Assembly (NCBI RefSeq): GCF_024609785.1 | Contig: NZ_JANHJQ010000001.1 | Span: 124,001 to 188,000 of the forward strand | Origin: Pseudalkalibacillus decolorationis | GTDB taxonomy: Bacteria > Bacillota > Bacilli > Bacillales > Fictibacillaceae | DNA: 64,000 nucleotides | Direction: 5' to 3' | The notes under the pieces: model-generated | Told to the model about the DNA's origin: nothing | Database searches by the model: none | What the model saw: only the letters and a program-made list of their open reading frames with translations | Shown here: piece by piece, positions 1-7,742 of the stretch | Layout of the letters: the number at the start of each line of letters is the position of its first letter | How positions within the stretch are numbered: the stretch's first letter is position 1 | Translations under genes and position numbers: made by a program

Positions 1-264
1 TCAAATCGGCTCGCTCAGGTCTCAAAAGAAATTGCAGATACCTTAGCTTACCGGATTGCTGACGTCTCAGAAATTGACCTCGAATGGTTAAAGGATATTG
101 ATACTGTTGCGGTAACAGCAGGTGCTTCTACTCCAACACCCATTACCAAGGAGGTTGTTCTCTTCTTAGATCAATACGATCCGGCTGACGAGACGACATG
201 GAATAGAGAACGGAAGGTTAAATCAAATAAGATTCTTCCAAAGGTTAAAGTTGCAAAAAGATAA
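1..264 (+). CDS. ispH: 4-hydroxy-3-methylbut-2-enyl diphosphate reductase, C-terminal part
   Basis: The window opens inside this gene; 87 codons and a TAA stop are visible. The fragment reads [10 protein letters not shown]..., then [10 protein letters not shown], the typical C-terminal region of IspH (LytB), the 4Fe-4S enzyme that makes IPP and DMAPP in the last step of the MEP isoprenoid pathway. The following conserved tail and the position beside nif3 (yqfO), as in B. subtilis yqfP, support the call. It is transcribed towards nif3 and ends in a strong intrinsic terminator. The N-terminal cluster ligands lie outside the window. Confidence 0.93.
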   Translation, partial: SNRLAQVSKEIADTLAYRIADVSEIDLEWLKDIDTVAVTAGASTPTPITKEVVLFLDQYDPADETTWNRERKVKSNKILPKVKVAKR

Positions 265-274
265 CCCAAATCGA

Positions 275-311
275 AAAGAAGGATAACTGCAATCGTTATC
301 CTTCTTCTTTC
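275..311 (+). terminator. Intrinsic terminator of ispH
   Basis: A perfect 10-bp stem (GAAGGATAAC / GTTATCCTTC) with a 7-nt loop begins about 14 nt after the ispH stop and is followed by a T-rich tract. Confidence 0.9.
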
Positions 312-344
312 ATTAAGCGCCAGTGATCTCCATCGCTTGTATTT

Positions 345-504
345 TTCTAAGAAAAGCACAAGCGCCCTGGGTAAGCCACGAAGGTCACTGGAAGGCCACC
401 GAGGAGGCTGTTGCCGCCGCAGGGGGACTGAAGTGATCCGAGTGGTTGGGCGCTGGAGCTGGACATTACGTCCATGCCGCAAACTTTTATACTTTCTTAA
501 CGTG
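345..504 (+). repeat. Family A intergenic repeat, copy 1
   Basis: About 160 bp starting at AAGAAAAGC and ending in TTTTATACTTTCTTAACGTG. Near-identical copies lie at 12141, 33521 and, inverted, 61523. Three nested stems are possible: AGCGCCC (361-367) with GGGCGCT (448-454), GCCAC (375-379) with GTGGT (442-446), and GGTCACT (383-389) with AGTGATC (432-438). A 118-codon minus-strand ORF across it is a by-product of the repeat. Confidence 0.85.
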
Positions 505-598
505 TAAAGAAAACTTGGTAAAGCCAAGCCTTTGGCGCCGGCTGAGCCTTAGTTGTGCTTATACAATAGAAAGTATTTTTATACTTTCTTAACGTGTT
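505..598 (-). repeat. Family B palindromic repeat, copy at nif3 stop
   Basis: Inverted copy of the 93-bp B element, from TAAAGAAAAC to TTAACGTG. It contains the AT-rich hairpin GAAAGTAT/ATACTTTC and the stem CTTGG/CCAAG. Its end overlaps the TAA stop codon of nif3. It is joined directly to family A copy 1, whose 3' end is the same TTAACGTG border. Confidence 0.85.
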
Positions 599-1721
599 AC
601 AAAAACCGAAATGGGTCCGTCTCGGTGTCAGATTCGACTACTTCCGTTTGATACTTCTTATGTTGCAGCCAATTCTTGATATAAGCTGCTACACCTTTCT
701 TCATCACTTTCTCAACATTGTGTCCCGGATCAATAATTGCCGGTCCTTCGAGCATTGCATCATGTGCGTAGTGATATTTAATATCTCCTGAAATAAAGAC
801 ATCTGCACCTTTAAATTTAGCTTGGCTGATAAAGTCGTTCCCTTCTCCACCCGAGACGGCTACTTTCTTCACCAATTGAGCAGGATTTCCTACATATCTT
901 AATCCTTCAACGTCCAAAACTTCTTTTAAGTGTTCAGCTAAAGCTTTTAATGTCATTTCATCTTTTAGCTCTCCAATTCTCCCAATCCCAAGAGACTTCC
1001 CCGGATTATCGAGGATGAAAATGTCATGCGCCACTTCCTCATATGGATGTGCCTTTTTCATTGCATTTAATACATCTTTCTCGATACTAGTTGGGTAAAT
1101 GGATTCGATCTTCACTTCATCAACCTGTTCTAATATGTCTTTTCGGCCAATGTGAGGATTCGTACCTTCATGAGGCATAAACATCCCTGTACCTGGTGTA
1201 TTAAACGTACAATGGCTATAATTACCGATGTATCCTGCACCAGCCTCTCCAAGTGCTTCCCGAACCTGTTCAGCATGTGATTTTGGTACGAATACAACTA
1301 TTTTTTTCAATGGGTCCTTTGCTGTCTCCACAAGAACGTTCGTATTTACAATGCCAATTACGTCTGCAAGCAAATCATTTACACCGCCTGTTGCTACGTC
1401 AAGGTTTGTGTGGGCCGTGTAAAGGGTTATTTCATGCTTTAATAGCTTTTGGATCGTCCTTCCATGTGACGTGTCGGGGTTAATTCGTTTTAAAGGCTTA
1501 TAAATCAAAGGATGATGAGCGATGATCAAATCGATCTCTTTCTCTATCGCTTCATCAATAACAGGCTCGATCACATCAAGGGTCACCATTACTTTCTTAA
1601 TCGACTTTTGTAATGAACCCACCTGCAACCCGATCGGATCGCCTTCCATCGCCAACCACTTCGGAGCTAATTGATCGATTTGTCCAATAACTTCTTGTGC
1701 GTGTGCGTATGTTTTGCCCAT
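597..1721 (-). CDS. Nif3-like dinuclear metal-centre hexameric protein (YqfO)
   Basis: 374 aa, the size of B. subtilis YqfO. GTP cyclohydrolase I type 2 / NIF3 family; these proteins form toroidal hexamers with a two-metal site. Seen: an N-terminal AMEGDPIGLQVG segment, IAHHPLIYKPLKRI (metal-binding histidines), a YTAHTNLD motif, an inserted PII-like central domain and a C-terminal SGGEGND...GDIKYHYAHDA segment. The start is set at 1721, where GGGAGGG precedes ATG. A 17-codon longer reading would overlap trmK. The biochemical role is uncertain in this family. Last gene of the cccA-trmK-nif3 stretch; a B repeat touches its stop. Confidence 0.93.
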   Translation of the reverse strand: MGKTYAHAQEVIGQIDQLAPKWLAMEGDPIGLQVGSLQKSIKKVMVTLDVIEPVIDEAIEKEIDLIIAHHPLIYKPLKRINPDTSHGRTIQKLLKHEITLYTAHTNLDVATGGVNDLLADVIGIVNTNVLVETAKDPLKKIVVFVPKSHAEQVREALGEAGAGYIGNYSHCTFNTPGTGMFMPHEGTNPHIGRKDILEQVDEVKIESIYPTSIEKDVLNAMKKAHPYEEVAHDIFILDNPGKSLGIGRIGELKDEMTLKALAEHLKEVLDVEGLRYVGNPAQLVKKVAVSGGEGNDFISQAKFKGADVFISGDIKYHYAHDAMLEGPAIIDPGHNVEKVMKKGVAAYIKNWLQHKKYQTEVVESDTETDPFRFL

Positions 1722-1734
1722 TAGAAACCCTCCC

Positions 1735-2442
1735 TTATCCTGAATGATTGTTGACCACTGATTGTACGGCACTTAGTTTAAATCGTAATTCCTTTTTCTT
1801 TTCTTCAATTTCTTCAGATTGGCATGCACGATTGAGTTGGTCTAGAACTCTTTCCCAATTCACTGATTCCCTTTTCCATTTCTTTTGGAACGTTGAATTG
1901 TTTTCATTCATTAAAAACGGTCCGAGTAACAGTTCCTCTCTTGTCATCTTTATGACCTCATCGGATGGTTGGGCGACTAGAATTTCATAAATTTTATCAT
2001 CTTCTTCAAGAATCGCTTCATTACAAAGCTTCCAATTATTTTCTTGAAGCCAATTTCGGATAAATCGAGCACCCACATTCGGCTGTAATACAAGACGCTG
2101 CACACCTTGTAGGTTTTCTTTTCCCTGCTCTAGGATGGTACTAATTAATTGCCCACCCATTCCTGCGATCACAACGGCAGAAGCCTCTCCAGGTTCGATT
2201 ACTTCCAAACCGTCACCTAAGCGTACTTCAATAAACTGTTCAAGGCCTAAGCGTTTCACTTGATTAAAAGCAGAACGATATGGACCATCATTGATTTCAC
2301 CTGCTATCGCTTTAATGATAATGCCATGTTGTACACAGTAACAGGGGAGATAAGCATGATCAGATCCGATATCTGCAATTGTTGCCCCTATGGGTATGTA
2401 TTCTGTTACTTTTCTTAATCGTTCTGATAGTAATATTGTCAT
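1735..2442 (-). CDS. trmK: tRNA (adenine22-N1)-methyltransferase
   Basis: 235 aa, close to B. subtilis TrmK (YqfN). It methylates N1 of A22 in the D-loop of certain tRNAs using S-adenosylmethionine. Seen: N-terminal class I Rossmann fold with ADIGSDHAYLP (SAM-binding loop), an acidic AGEINDGP segment, VVIAGMGG and LVLQPNVG motifs typical of the COG2384 family, and a helical C-terminal part rich in Glu and Lys. It is followed by nif3 after 13 nt, as in B. subtilis, so the two are probably co-transcribed. Confidence 0.95.
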   Translation of the reverse strand: MTILLSERLRKVTEYIPIGATIADIGSDHAYLPCYCVQHGIIIKAIAGEINDGPYRSAFNQVKRLGLEQFIEVRLGDGLEVIEPGEASAVVIAGMGGQLISTILEQGKENLQGVQRLVLQPNVGARFIRNWLQENNWKLCNEAILEEDDKIYEILVAQPSDEVIKMTREELLLGPFLMNENNSTFQKKWKRESVNWERVLDQLNRACQSEEIEEKKKELRFKLSAVQSVVNNHSG

Positions 2443-2452
2443 ATAATCACCT

Positions 2453-2482
2453 ATTTTTATACTTTCTTAACGTGTAAAGAAA
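2453..2482. repeat. Fragment of B/A border sequence
   Basis: TTTTATACTTTCTTAACGTG followed by TAAAGAAAA is identical to the junction seen at 485-515 between A copy 1 and a B copy. Only the border remains, lying between trmK and the cccA terminator. Confidence 0.7.
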
Positions 2483-2514
2483 AAAGTTTCCTGTCTGGAT
2501 AAACAGAAAACTTT
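2483..2514 (-). terminator. Intrinsic terminator of cccA
   Basis: On the minus strand AAAGTTTTCTG pairs with CAGGAAACTTT (one mismatch) and is followed by TTTTTTC. It lies 8 nt after the cccA stop, so trmK-nif3 need read-through or their own promoter. Confidence 0.85.
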
Positions 2515-2521
2515 CATTTTG

Positions 2522-2896
2522 TTATTCAGCTTTCTCTTCTTTTTCTTTGCCGCCGCCTTTTTTGGCACCGCCAGCAATATATTCAGCAACCTTTTGCGCT
2601 TCCTCAGCACTTAAACCTTGGGGAGGCATCTGTCCTCTACCCTCTTGAATGATTGTAGCAATTTCATCAGCACTTAGTTTTACGTTTTGTAAAGATGGTC
2701 CAACTCCACCTTCAAGGTTTTGCCCATGACAAGCAGCGCAAGTTTGGCTGACAATTTCTTCTGGAGCCATCTCAGTTTCATTACCGCCTGCTGCTTTTTC
2801 TTTTGCGTTGTTAACGCCTACTGCTGATACGACAACCATAATTGCAATTCCGAATACAGCTATAATAGCAAATGGGATTAATGGATTTCTTTTCAT
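2522..2896 (-). CDS. cccA: Membrane-anchored cytochrome c550
   Basis: 124 aa. One N-terminal membrane anchor (about residues 7-28), then a small class I cytochrome c domain outside the membrane. The haem-binding CAACH motif is at residues 53-57 and a likely axial ligand Met is at residue 90 in GRGQMPP. The C-terminus is Lys/Glu-rich and charged. It is an electron carrier between the menaquinol-cytochrome c reductase and cytochrome c oxidase branch. GGAGG precedes the ATG. Same neighbours as B. subtilis cccA (trmK downstream), but sigA is separated from it here by two fatty-acid genes. Confidence 0.93.
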   Translation of the reverse strand: MKRNPLIPFAIIAVFGIAIMVVVSAVGVNNAKEKAAGGNETEMAPEEIVSQTCAACHGQNLEGGVGPSLQNVKLSADEIATIIQEGRGQMPPQGLSAEEAQKVAEYIAGGAKKGGGKEKEEKAE

Positions 2897-3089
2897 ATCT
2901 TATCCTCCTTGTGATGCCGTAGTTTCTGTTGTTAGTGTTACCTACCTATGTAATAGTAAACAAGCCATTTACTATTTTACTTGAAAATGCACAAGAAGGA
3001 AAGTCCTAAAAGAATCGTATGGAGGATTGTCATGATTTAGACACGATTCACCGCCCACTTTCGCAGCATGGTCTAAAATTTGTTACGGG

Positions 3090-4724
3090 TTAGATGGACT
3101 CACTCGCCCACTTTTGTGCTTGTTCTATAAGTTTAAACTTTTGAATTTTTCCAGATGCGGTCATCGGATATTCTTTAACAATAAAAATGTGCTCAGGAAT
3201 CTTATGTTTGGAGATTTTCCCCTGACAATAGGACTTGATCGCTTCTACAGAGACACATTCATTCTCCTTCACCTGAACACAGGCAGCGACCTTCTCACCA
3301 TACTTTTCATCAGGGATACCGATTACCTGTACATCCACAATGTCAGGGTGTGTATAGAGAAATTCTTCAATTTCTCTAGGGTAGACATTCTCTCCACCTC
3401 GAATGATCATATCCTTTAAACGCCCCGTTATCTTTATGTAACCTTCCACATCAAGTACCGCTAAATCACCTGTATGCAGCCATCCCTCTGAATCAATCGC
3501 GTTGGAAGTAGCTTCTGGCATTTTATAATAGCCCTTCATAACGAGGTACCCTCTAGTACAAAGTTCACCCTGAATCCCAGTCGGAACTCCTTCACTTGTT
3601 ACGGGGTCGACGATTTTTACTTCTGCTACAGGATGTCTCTTACCAACTGTTTCAACCCTCCGTTCGATCGGGTCATTCTTTCTTGTTTGTGTTATGACCG
3701 GTGATGATTCTGTTTGTCCATACGCAATCGTAATTTCGTCCATACCCATTAGGTTGATGACTTTTTTCATCACCTCAATTGGACACGGCGAACCAGCCAT
3801 GATTCCAGTTCGTAACGTAGACAAATTATAATCATCAAACGAATCAAGATTCAATTCTGCAATAAACATCGTTGGAACTCCATGCAATCCTGTACACTTT
3901 TCCCGTTCTACCGTCCACAATACTAGGTCAGGATCGAATTGATCAATGGGTACCATGGTGGCCCCGACAGATACACAAGCTAATACACCAAGTACACAAC
4001 CGAAGCAATGGAAGAATGGTACAGGAATACATAATCGATCTTCCTCAGTAAGGTTCATTGCACTGGCAACCTGAAATCCATTATTCACAATATTATAATG
4101 GGTTAGCATGACTCCTTTTGGAAACCCAGTCGTTCCACTTGTGTATTGCATGTTAATTACATCATCATGGTGCAGCTCGTCCTCACGTTGTGCCAATTCC
4201 TCATCCGAAACCTTTGTGGAAAGTTCAATAAAGGCTTGCCAACCGAGGAGCCCATCAGGTGTCTCGGTTTCCATAAAAATCAGTTGACGAAGATATGGTA
4301 ATTTTTCTGTTTCTACCTTTCCGCTTGAATCATATGTATTACCTAAAAGTGACTTAACAATATCGACATAAGATGTAGTACGGAATTGATCCATCATAAA
4401 CAATGTTGTCGTGTCTGATTGCTTCAATAAATAGTCTAATTCACTCTGTTGATAGTTTGTGTTTACAGTAACAAGTACTGCTCCCATACGAGCCGACCCA
4501 AATTGTAACAACAACCATTCAAACCTATTCGTCGACCATACTGCAATATGTTCACCCTTTTTGATACCAAGCGCCATTAAGCCCTTAGCAACCTTACCGG
4601 TAAGTTCGTAGAATTCTTTATATGTATGTCGTATTTCTTCTTTGCTATATACAACTGCTTCACGGTTCGGAAATCGATTTACTTTATCTTTTAAAAGTTG
4701 TCCAATCGTTTCAGATAAATACAT
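3090..4724 (-). CDS. AMP-dependent acyl-CoA synthetase (fatty-acid/YngI type)
   Basis: 544 aa. ANL-superfamily adenylate-forming enzyme that activates a carboxylic acid with ATP and CoA. Seen: YTSGTTGFPKGV (P-loop-like A3 motif), AYGQTE, the WLHTGDLAVLD motif with the ribose-binding Asp, GRLKDMIIRGGENVYP hinge region and a C-terminal catalytic lysine context SGKIQKFKL. Start chosen at 4724, where TTGGAGGTG precedes ATG; a start 12 codons upstream has no site. It resembles YngI/FadD-type medium- or long-chain ligases; the substrate cannot be set from sequence. It lies 200 nt downstream of an acyl-CoA dehydrogenase gene, which suggests joint acyl or branched-chain catabolism. Confidence 0.88.
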   Translation of the reverse strand: MYLSETIGQLLKDKVNRFPNREAVVYSKEEIRHTYKEFYELTGKVAKGLMALGIKKGEHIAVWSTNRFEWLLLQFGSARMGAVLVTVNTNYQQSELDYLLKQSDTTTLFMMDQFRTTSYVDIVKSLLGNTYDSSGKVETEKLPYLRQLIFMETETPDGLLGWQAFIELSTKVSDEELAQREDELHHDDVINMQYTSGTTGFPKGVMLTHYNIVNNGFQVASAMNLTEEDRLCIPVPFFHCFGCVLGVLACVSVGATMVPIDQFDPDLVLWTVEREKCTGLHGVPTMFIAELNLDSFDDYNLSTLRTGIMAGSPCPIEVMKKVINLMGMDEITIAYGQTESSPVITQTRKNDPIERRVETVGKRHPVAEVKIVDPVTSEGVPTGIQGELCTRGYLVMKGYYKMPEATSNAIDSEGWLHTGDLAVLDVEGYIKITGRLKDMIIRGGENVYPREIEEFLYTHPDIVDVQVIGIPDEKYGEKVAACVQVKENECVSVEAIKSYCQGKISKHKIPEHIFIVKEYPMTASGKIQKFKLIEQAQKWASESI

Positions 4725-4927
4725 TCTATCGCACCTCCAAATGTTATAAATCAGATCCAATCTTCAAGTTAGCACACGTAAATATATGATATGAAAAAAT
4801 AAATTAGGTTGACTCTGCATCAAAAGGACCCCAGCTACTAAGAACGGAATCATAAGCTACAATCCAGTTCCTTTTAGAAGAACAACGCTAGAGCCAGCTG
4901 AGTGAGCCAACCACTTTGTCAAACTAT

Positions 4928-6067
4928 TTAACAGCCGATTTCTCGTGCAATAACCATACGTTGAACTTCTGATGTGCCCTCGCCTATCTCTAGGAGTTTT
5001 CCATCCCTGAAGTAACGTTCTACTTGGTAGTCGCGCATATATCCATAACCACCATGAATTTGAACAGCCTGGTCACACACTTCCATACAGATCTCGGAAG
5101 CGTATAATTTTGCCATTGATGCCTCTTTAGAGAATTTTCTCCCTTGATCCTTTAACCACGCTGCTTTATAAACCATCGTACGAGCTAGTTCAATTTTCAT
5201 CGCCATATCTGCAAGCTTAAATTGAATAGCCTGGAATTTGGATAGTGAGCGACCGAACTGCTTTCGTTCGTTTGCATACGCTAGAGCCTTTTCATATGCA
5301 GCTTGGGCTATACCAACACCCATTGCTCCAATACCAATTCTTCCTCCATCCAACGTTATTAAAAACTGTCTGAATCCATAGCCTTTTTTACCTAGCATAT
5401 TTTCATCTGGAACACGGACATCTTCAAGAACTAATTCCGTTGTGTTTGAAGCATGAAGTCCCATTTTTTCATAATTATCGATAATTTGAAAACCAGGATC
5501 CTCTGTATGAGCAATAAATGCCGTAATTTCTTTTTCTGCATCATTTCGGTCTGTTACTGCTGTTAATGCTAAGTGCTTCGCATAGCTTGAATTCGTTATA
5601 AAGCACTTGCTACCATTTATTACCCACTCGTTTCCATCTTTTACTGCAGTCGTTTCAGTCCCACCTGCATCCGATCCCGCGTTTGGTTCCGTTAGGCCAA
5701 AAGCACCTAATGATTCACCTGAGCAAATCGGCACGAGATACTTCTGTTTCTGTTCCTCAGTCCCGAACATGTTTATTGGTGCCCCACCTAATGATATGTG
5801 AGCCGAATACGTAATACCTGTCGATCCACACGCTCGACTAAGCTCTTCGACTACAATCGCAAAGCTGACTGTATCAGCTCCACCGCCACCGTATTCTTCT
5901 GAAAATGGAAGTCCCATCATTCCGAGATCCCCTAGTTTTTTAAATACCTCTACAGGAAATTTCTTATCCCTGTCTCGTTGTTCTGCACCTGGTGCTACTT
6001 CTTCCTCGGCAAATTCTCTTATCATTTTAAAAATCATTTTCTGTTCATCGGTTAAATCATAGTTCAA
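4928..6067 (-). CDS. Acyl-CoA dehydrogenase
   Basis: 379 aa FAD flavoenzyme that makes the first alpha-beta double bond in acyl-CoA oxidation. Seen: N-terminal helical domain, central AFGLTEPNAGSDAGG and WVINGSKCFITNS strands, C-terminal QAIQFKLADMA helix, IHGGYGYMRDYQVERYFRD and GTSEVQRMVIAREI, with the catalytic Glu probably in the ligand segment LLEIGEG. The start is the TTG at 6067, preceded by AGGAG. An in-frame ATG at 6121 overlaps the -10 box of the promoter, so it cannot lie on that transcript. Short-chain or isovaleryl type is possible (compare YngJ). The ligase gene follows. Confidence 0.9.
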   Translation of the reverse strand: MNYDLTDEQKMIFKMIREFAEEEVAPGAEQRDRDKKFPVEVFKKLGDLGMMGLPFSEEYGGGGADTVSFAIVVEELSRACGSTGITYSAHISLGGAPINMFGTEEQKQKYLVPICSGESLGAFGLTEPNAGSDAGGTETTAVKDGNEWVINGSKCFITNSSYAKHLALTAVTDRNDAEKEITAFIAHTEDPGFQIIDNYEKMGLHASNTTELVLEDVRVPDENMLGKKGYGFRQFLITLDGGRIGIGAMGVGIAQAAYEKALAYANERKQFGRSLSKFQAIQFKLADMAMKIELARTMVYKAAWLKDQGRKFSKEASMAKLYASEICMEVCDQAVQIHGGYGYMRDYQVERYFRDGKLLEIGEGTSEVQRMVIAREIGC

Positions 6068-6119
6068 GTTTCTTCCACTCCTGCCTATCTTTTTTGTATA
6101 TTTGTATACGCTTACACTC

Positions 6120-6149
6120 ATTATACGTATAAATCTAGGAATTTTTCAA
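6120..6149 (-). promoter_or_regulatory. SigA-type promoter of the acyl-CoA dehydrogenase gene
   Basis: -35 TTGAAA (6144-6149) and -10 TATAAT (6120-6125) with an 18-bp spacer. The expected transcript start is near 6113, giving a short leader before the TTG start at 6067. A direct repeat (TTCGGAAC followed by T/C-rich tract) lies upstream at about 6157-6220. Confidence 0.65.
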
Positions 6150-6288
6150 CAGTTAAAAAGGTTCCGAAAATACTATAAACTGAAAATATAATGATTTTTA
6201 AGGGTAAAAAAGTTCCGAATCGGATTTGCAAATGAATTAAAAAATCAGTAAAATAAAGAACAAGAAACAACAACTCCTAATTGATGGA

Positions 6289-6412
6289 AAATAGAAAAGC
6301 GGAGGTGCCTTGTTAGGTGCGACAAGCGCTGGAGATTCTGAAGCATAACACGCTTTTTGTGTTTGTGGAAGAATCGAAGCGACCTCGAGCACCTAGGCAC
6401 TGGAGCTAGACA
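6289..6412. repeat. Family C repeat, copy 1
   Basis: About 123 bp starting AATAGAAAAGCGG and ending TGGAGCTAGAC, followed in tandem by a second copy. The ends AAAAGCGGAGGTGCC and GGCACTGGAGCTAGAC can pair and resemble the ends of family A. Located between the sigA terminator and the acyl-CoA dehydrogenase promoter. Confidence 0.8.
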
Positions 6413-6540
6413 ATAGAAAAGCGGAAGCGCCTTGCACAGGTGCGACAAGCGCTGGAGATTCTGTAGCATAACACGCATTTTGTGTTTGTGGAAGAATTGA
6501 AGCGACGATCTGCGCACCTAGGCGCTAAAGCTAGACAATA
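6413..6540. repeat. Family C repeat, copy 2 plus start of a third
   Basis: Second tandem copy, about 87% identical to the first by eye, with outer stem AGCGCC/GGCGCT. A third copy starts (ATAGAAAAGCG) but is cut off by the sigA terminator. A 90-codon minus-strand ORF here is a repeat artefact. Confidence 0.8.
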
Positions 6541-6570
6541 GAAAAGCGTGAGTCAGCTTGTGACCCACGC
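6541..6570 (-). terminator. Intrinsic terminator of the dnaG-sigA operon
   Basis: Minus strand GCGTGGGTCA / TGACTCACGC stem with a 5-nt loop and TTTTC tail, 18 nt after the sigA stop. Confidence 0.88.
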
Positions 6571-6588
6571 GAAAAAGTTCTTTTCTTT

Positions 6589-7707
6589 TTACTCTAAAAA
6601 GTCTTTGAGTCGTTTACTACGACTTGGATGTCTAAGTTTTCGTAAAGCCTTTGCTTCAATTTGTCGAATACGCTCACGGGTAACGCCGAAAACTTTTCCG
6701 ACTTCTTCAAGAGTTCTCGTACGACCATCATCAAGACCAAAACGGAGGCGAAGAACATTCTCCTCCCGGTCGGTAAGAGTATCGAGAACATCTTCAAGTT
6801 GTTCTTTAAGCAATTCATATGCAGCGGCATCAGAAGGTGCTAAAGCATCTTGGTCTTCAATAAAATCACCGAGATGTGAGTCATCTTCTTCACCGATTGG
6901 TGTTTCAAGCGATACGGGTTCTTGTGCAATTTTAAGGATTTCACGGACTTTTTCAGGCGATAGATCCATTTCTTTCCCAATTTCTTCAGGAGTTGGTTCA
7001 CGTCCAATATCTTGAAGAAGTTGTCGTTGAACACGAATTAGCTTATTAATGGTTTCAACCATGTGAACCGGGATCCGGATTGTTCTTGCCTGGTCAGCAA
7101 TTGCACGCGTAATTGCCTGTCGAATCCACCAGGTGGCATACGTACTAAATTTGAATCCTTTTCGATAATCAAACTTTTCAACTGCTTTAATAAGACCCAT
7201 GTTTCCTTCTTGAATCAAGTCAAGAAAGAGCATACCGCGTCCTACATATCGTTTTGCAATACTTACAACAAGACGTAAGTTCGCTTCAGCGAGTCGGCGT
7301 TTTGCTTCTTCGTCACCTTGCTCAATTTTAAGGGCAAGATCGATTTCATCTTTCGCAGATAAAAGATCTACACGACCAATTTCTTTCAAATACATCCTGA
7401 CAGGGTCATTGATTTTGACTCCAGGAGGTACACTTAAATCGTTCAAGTCGAACTCTTCTTCGGTCTTGCTAGCAGCTTGAATATTTGGGTCATCTCCATC
7501 CTCGTCCACAATCTCAACTCCCTGATCACCCAAATACTCATAGAATTCGTCCATTTGCGCTGAGTCCTGCTCAAATTGTGCAAGTTTGGTTGTAACCTCA
7601 CTATACGTTAGGACCCCCCGCTTTTTTCCGAGTTCTACTAATTGTTCCTTTACTTGATCGATGGTTAATTCACCTTCCGCCTCTGGGCGAGTTGGTTTCT
7701 CAGCCAT
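6589..7707 (-). CDS. sigA: RNA polymerase principal sigma factor SigA
   Basis: 372 aa, one longer than B. subtilis SigA (371). It directs RNA polymerase to housekeeping promoters. Seen in order: region 1.1 acidic N-terminus, region 1.2 ([16 protein letters not shown]), region 2 ([26 protein letters not shown], then [16 protein letters not shown] for -10 recognition), region 3 ([12 protein letters not shown]) and region 4 ([20 protein letters not shown] helix-turn-helix). Start placed at 7707 after AAGGAGGGG; the reading that starts six codons earlier lacks a site. It lies 35 nt after dnaG in the same operon. Confidence 0.98.
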   Translation of the reverse strand: MAEKPTRPEAEGELTIDQVKEQLVELGKKRGVLTYSEVTTKLAQFEQDSAQMDEFYEYLGDQGVEIVDEDGDDPNIQAASKTEEEFDLNDLSVPPGVKINDPVRMYLKEIGRVDLLSAKDEIDLALKIEQGDEEAKRRLAEANLRLVVSIAKRYVGRGMLFLDLIQEGNMGLIKAVEKFDYRKGFKFSTYATWWIRQAITRAIADQARTIRIPVHMVETINKLIRVQRQLLQDIGREPTPEEIGKEMDLSPEKVREILKIAQEPVSLETPIGEEDDSHLGDFIEDQDALAPSDAAAYELLKEQLEDVLDTLTDREENVLRLRFGLDDGRTRTLEEVGKVFGVTRERIRQIEAKALRKLRHPSRSKRLKDFLE

Positions 7708-7742
7708 GCGATCCCCTCCTTCCATACTCTACTTCCGGTTAT

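Noticed and set aside
171-527. 118-codon minus-strand ORF
   Set aside because: It runs through the family A repeat and the ispH terminator, has no ribosome site and recurs only because the repeat is open.
6245-6517. 90-codon ORF over the C repeats with internally repeated protein sequence
   Set aside because: The repetition reflects the tandem DNA repeat; no start signal.
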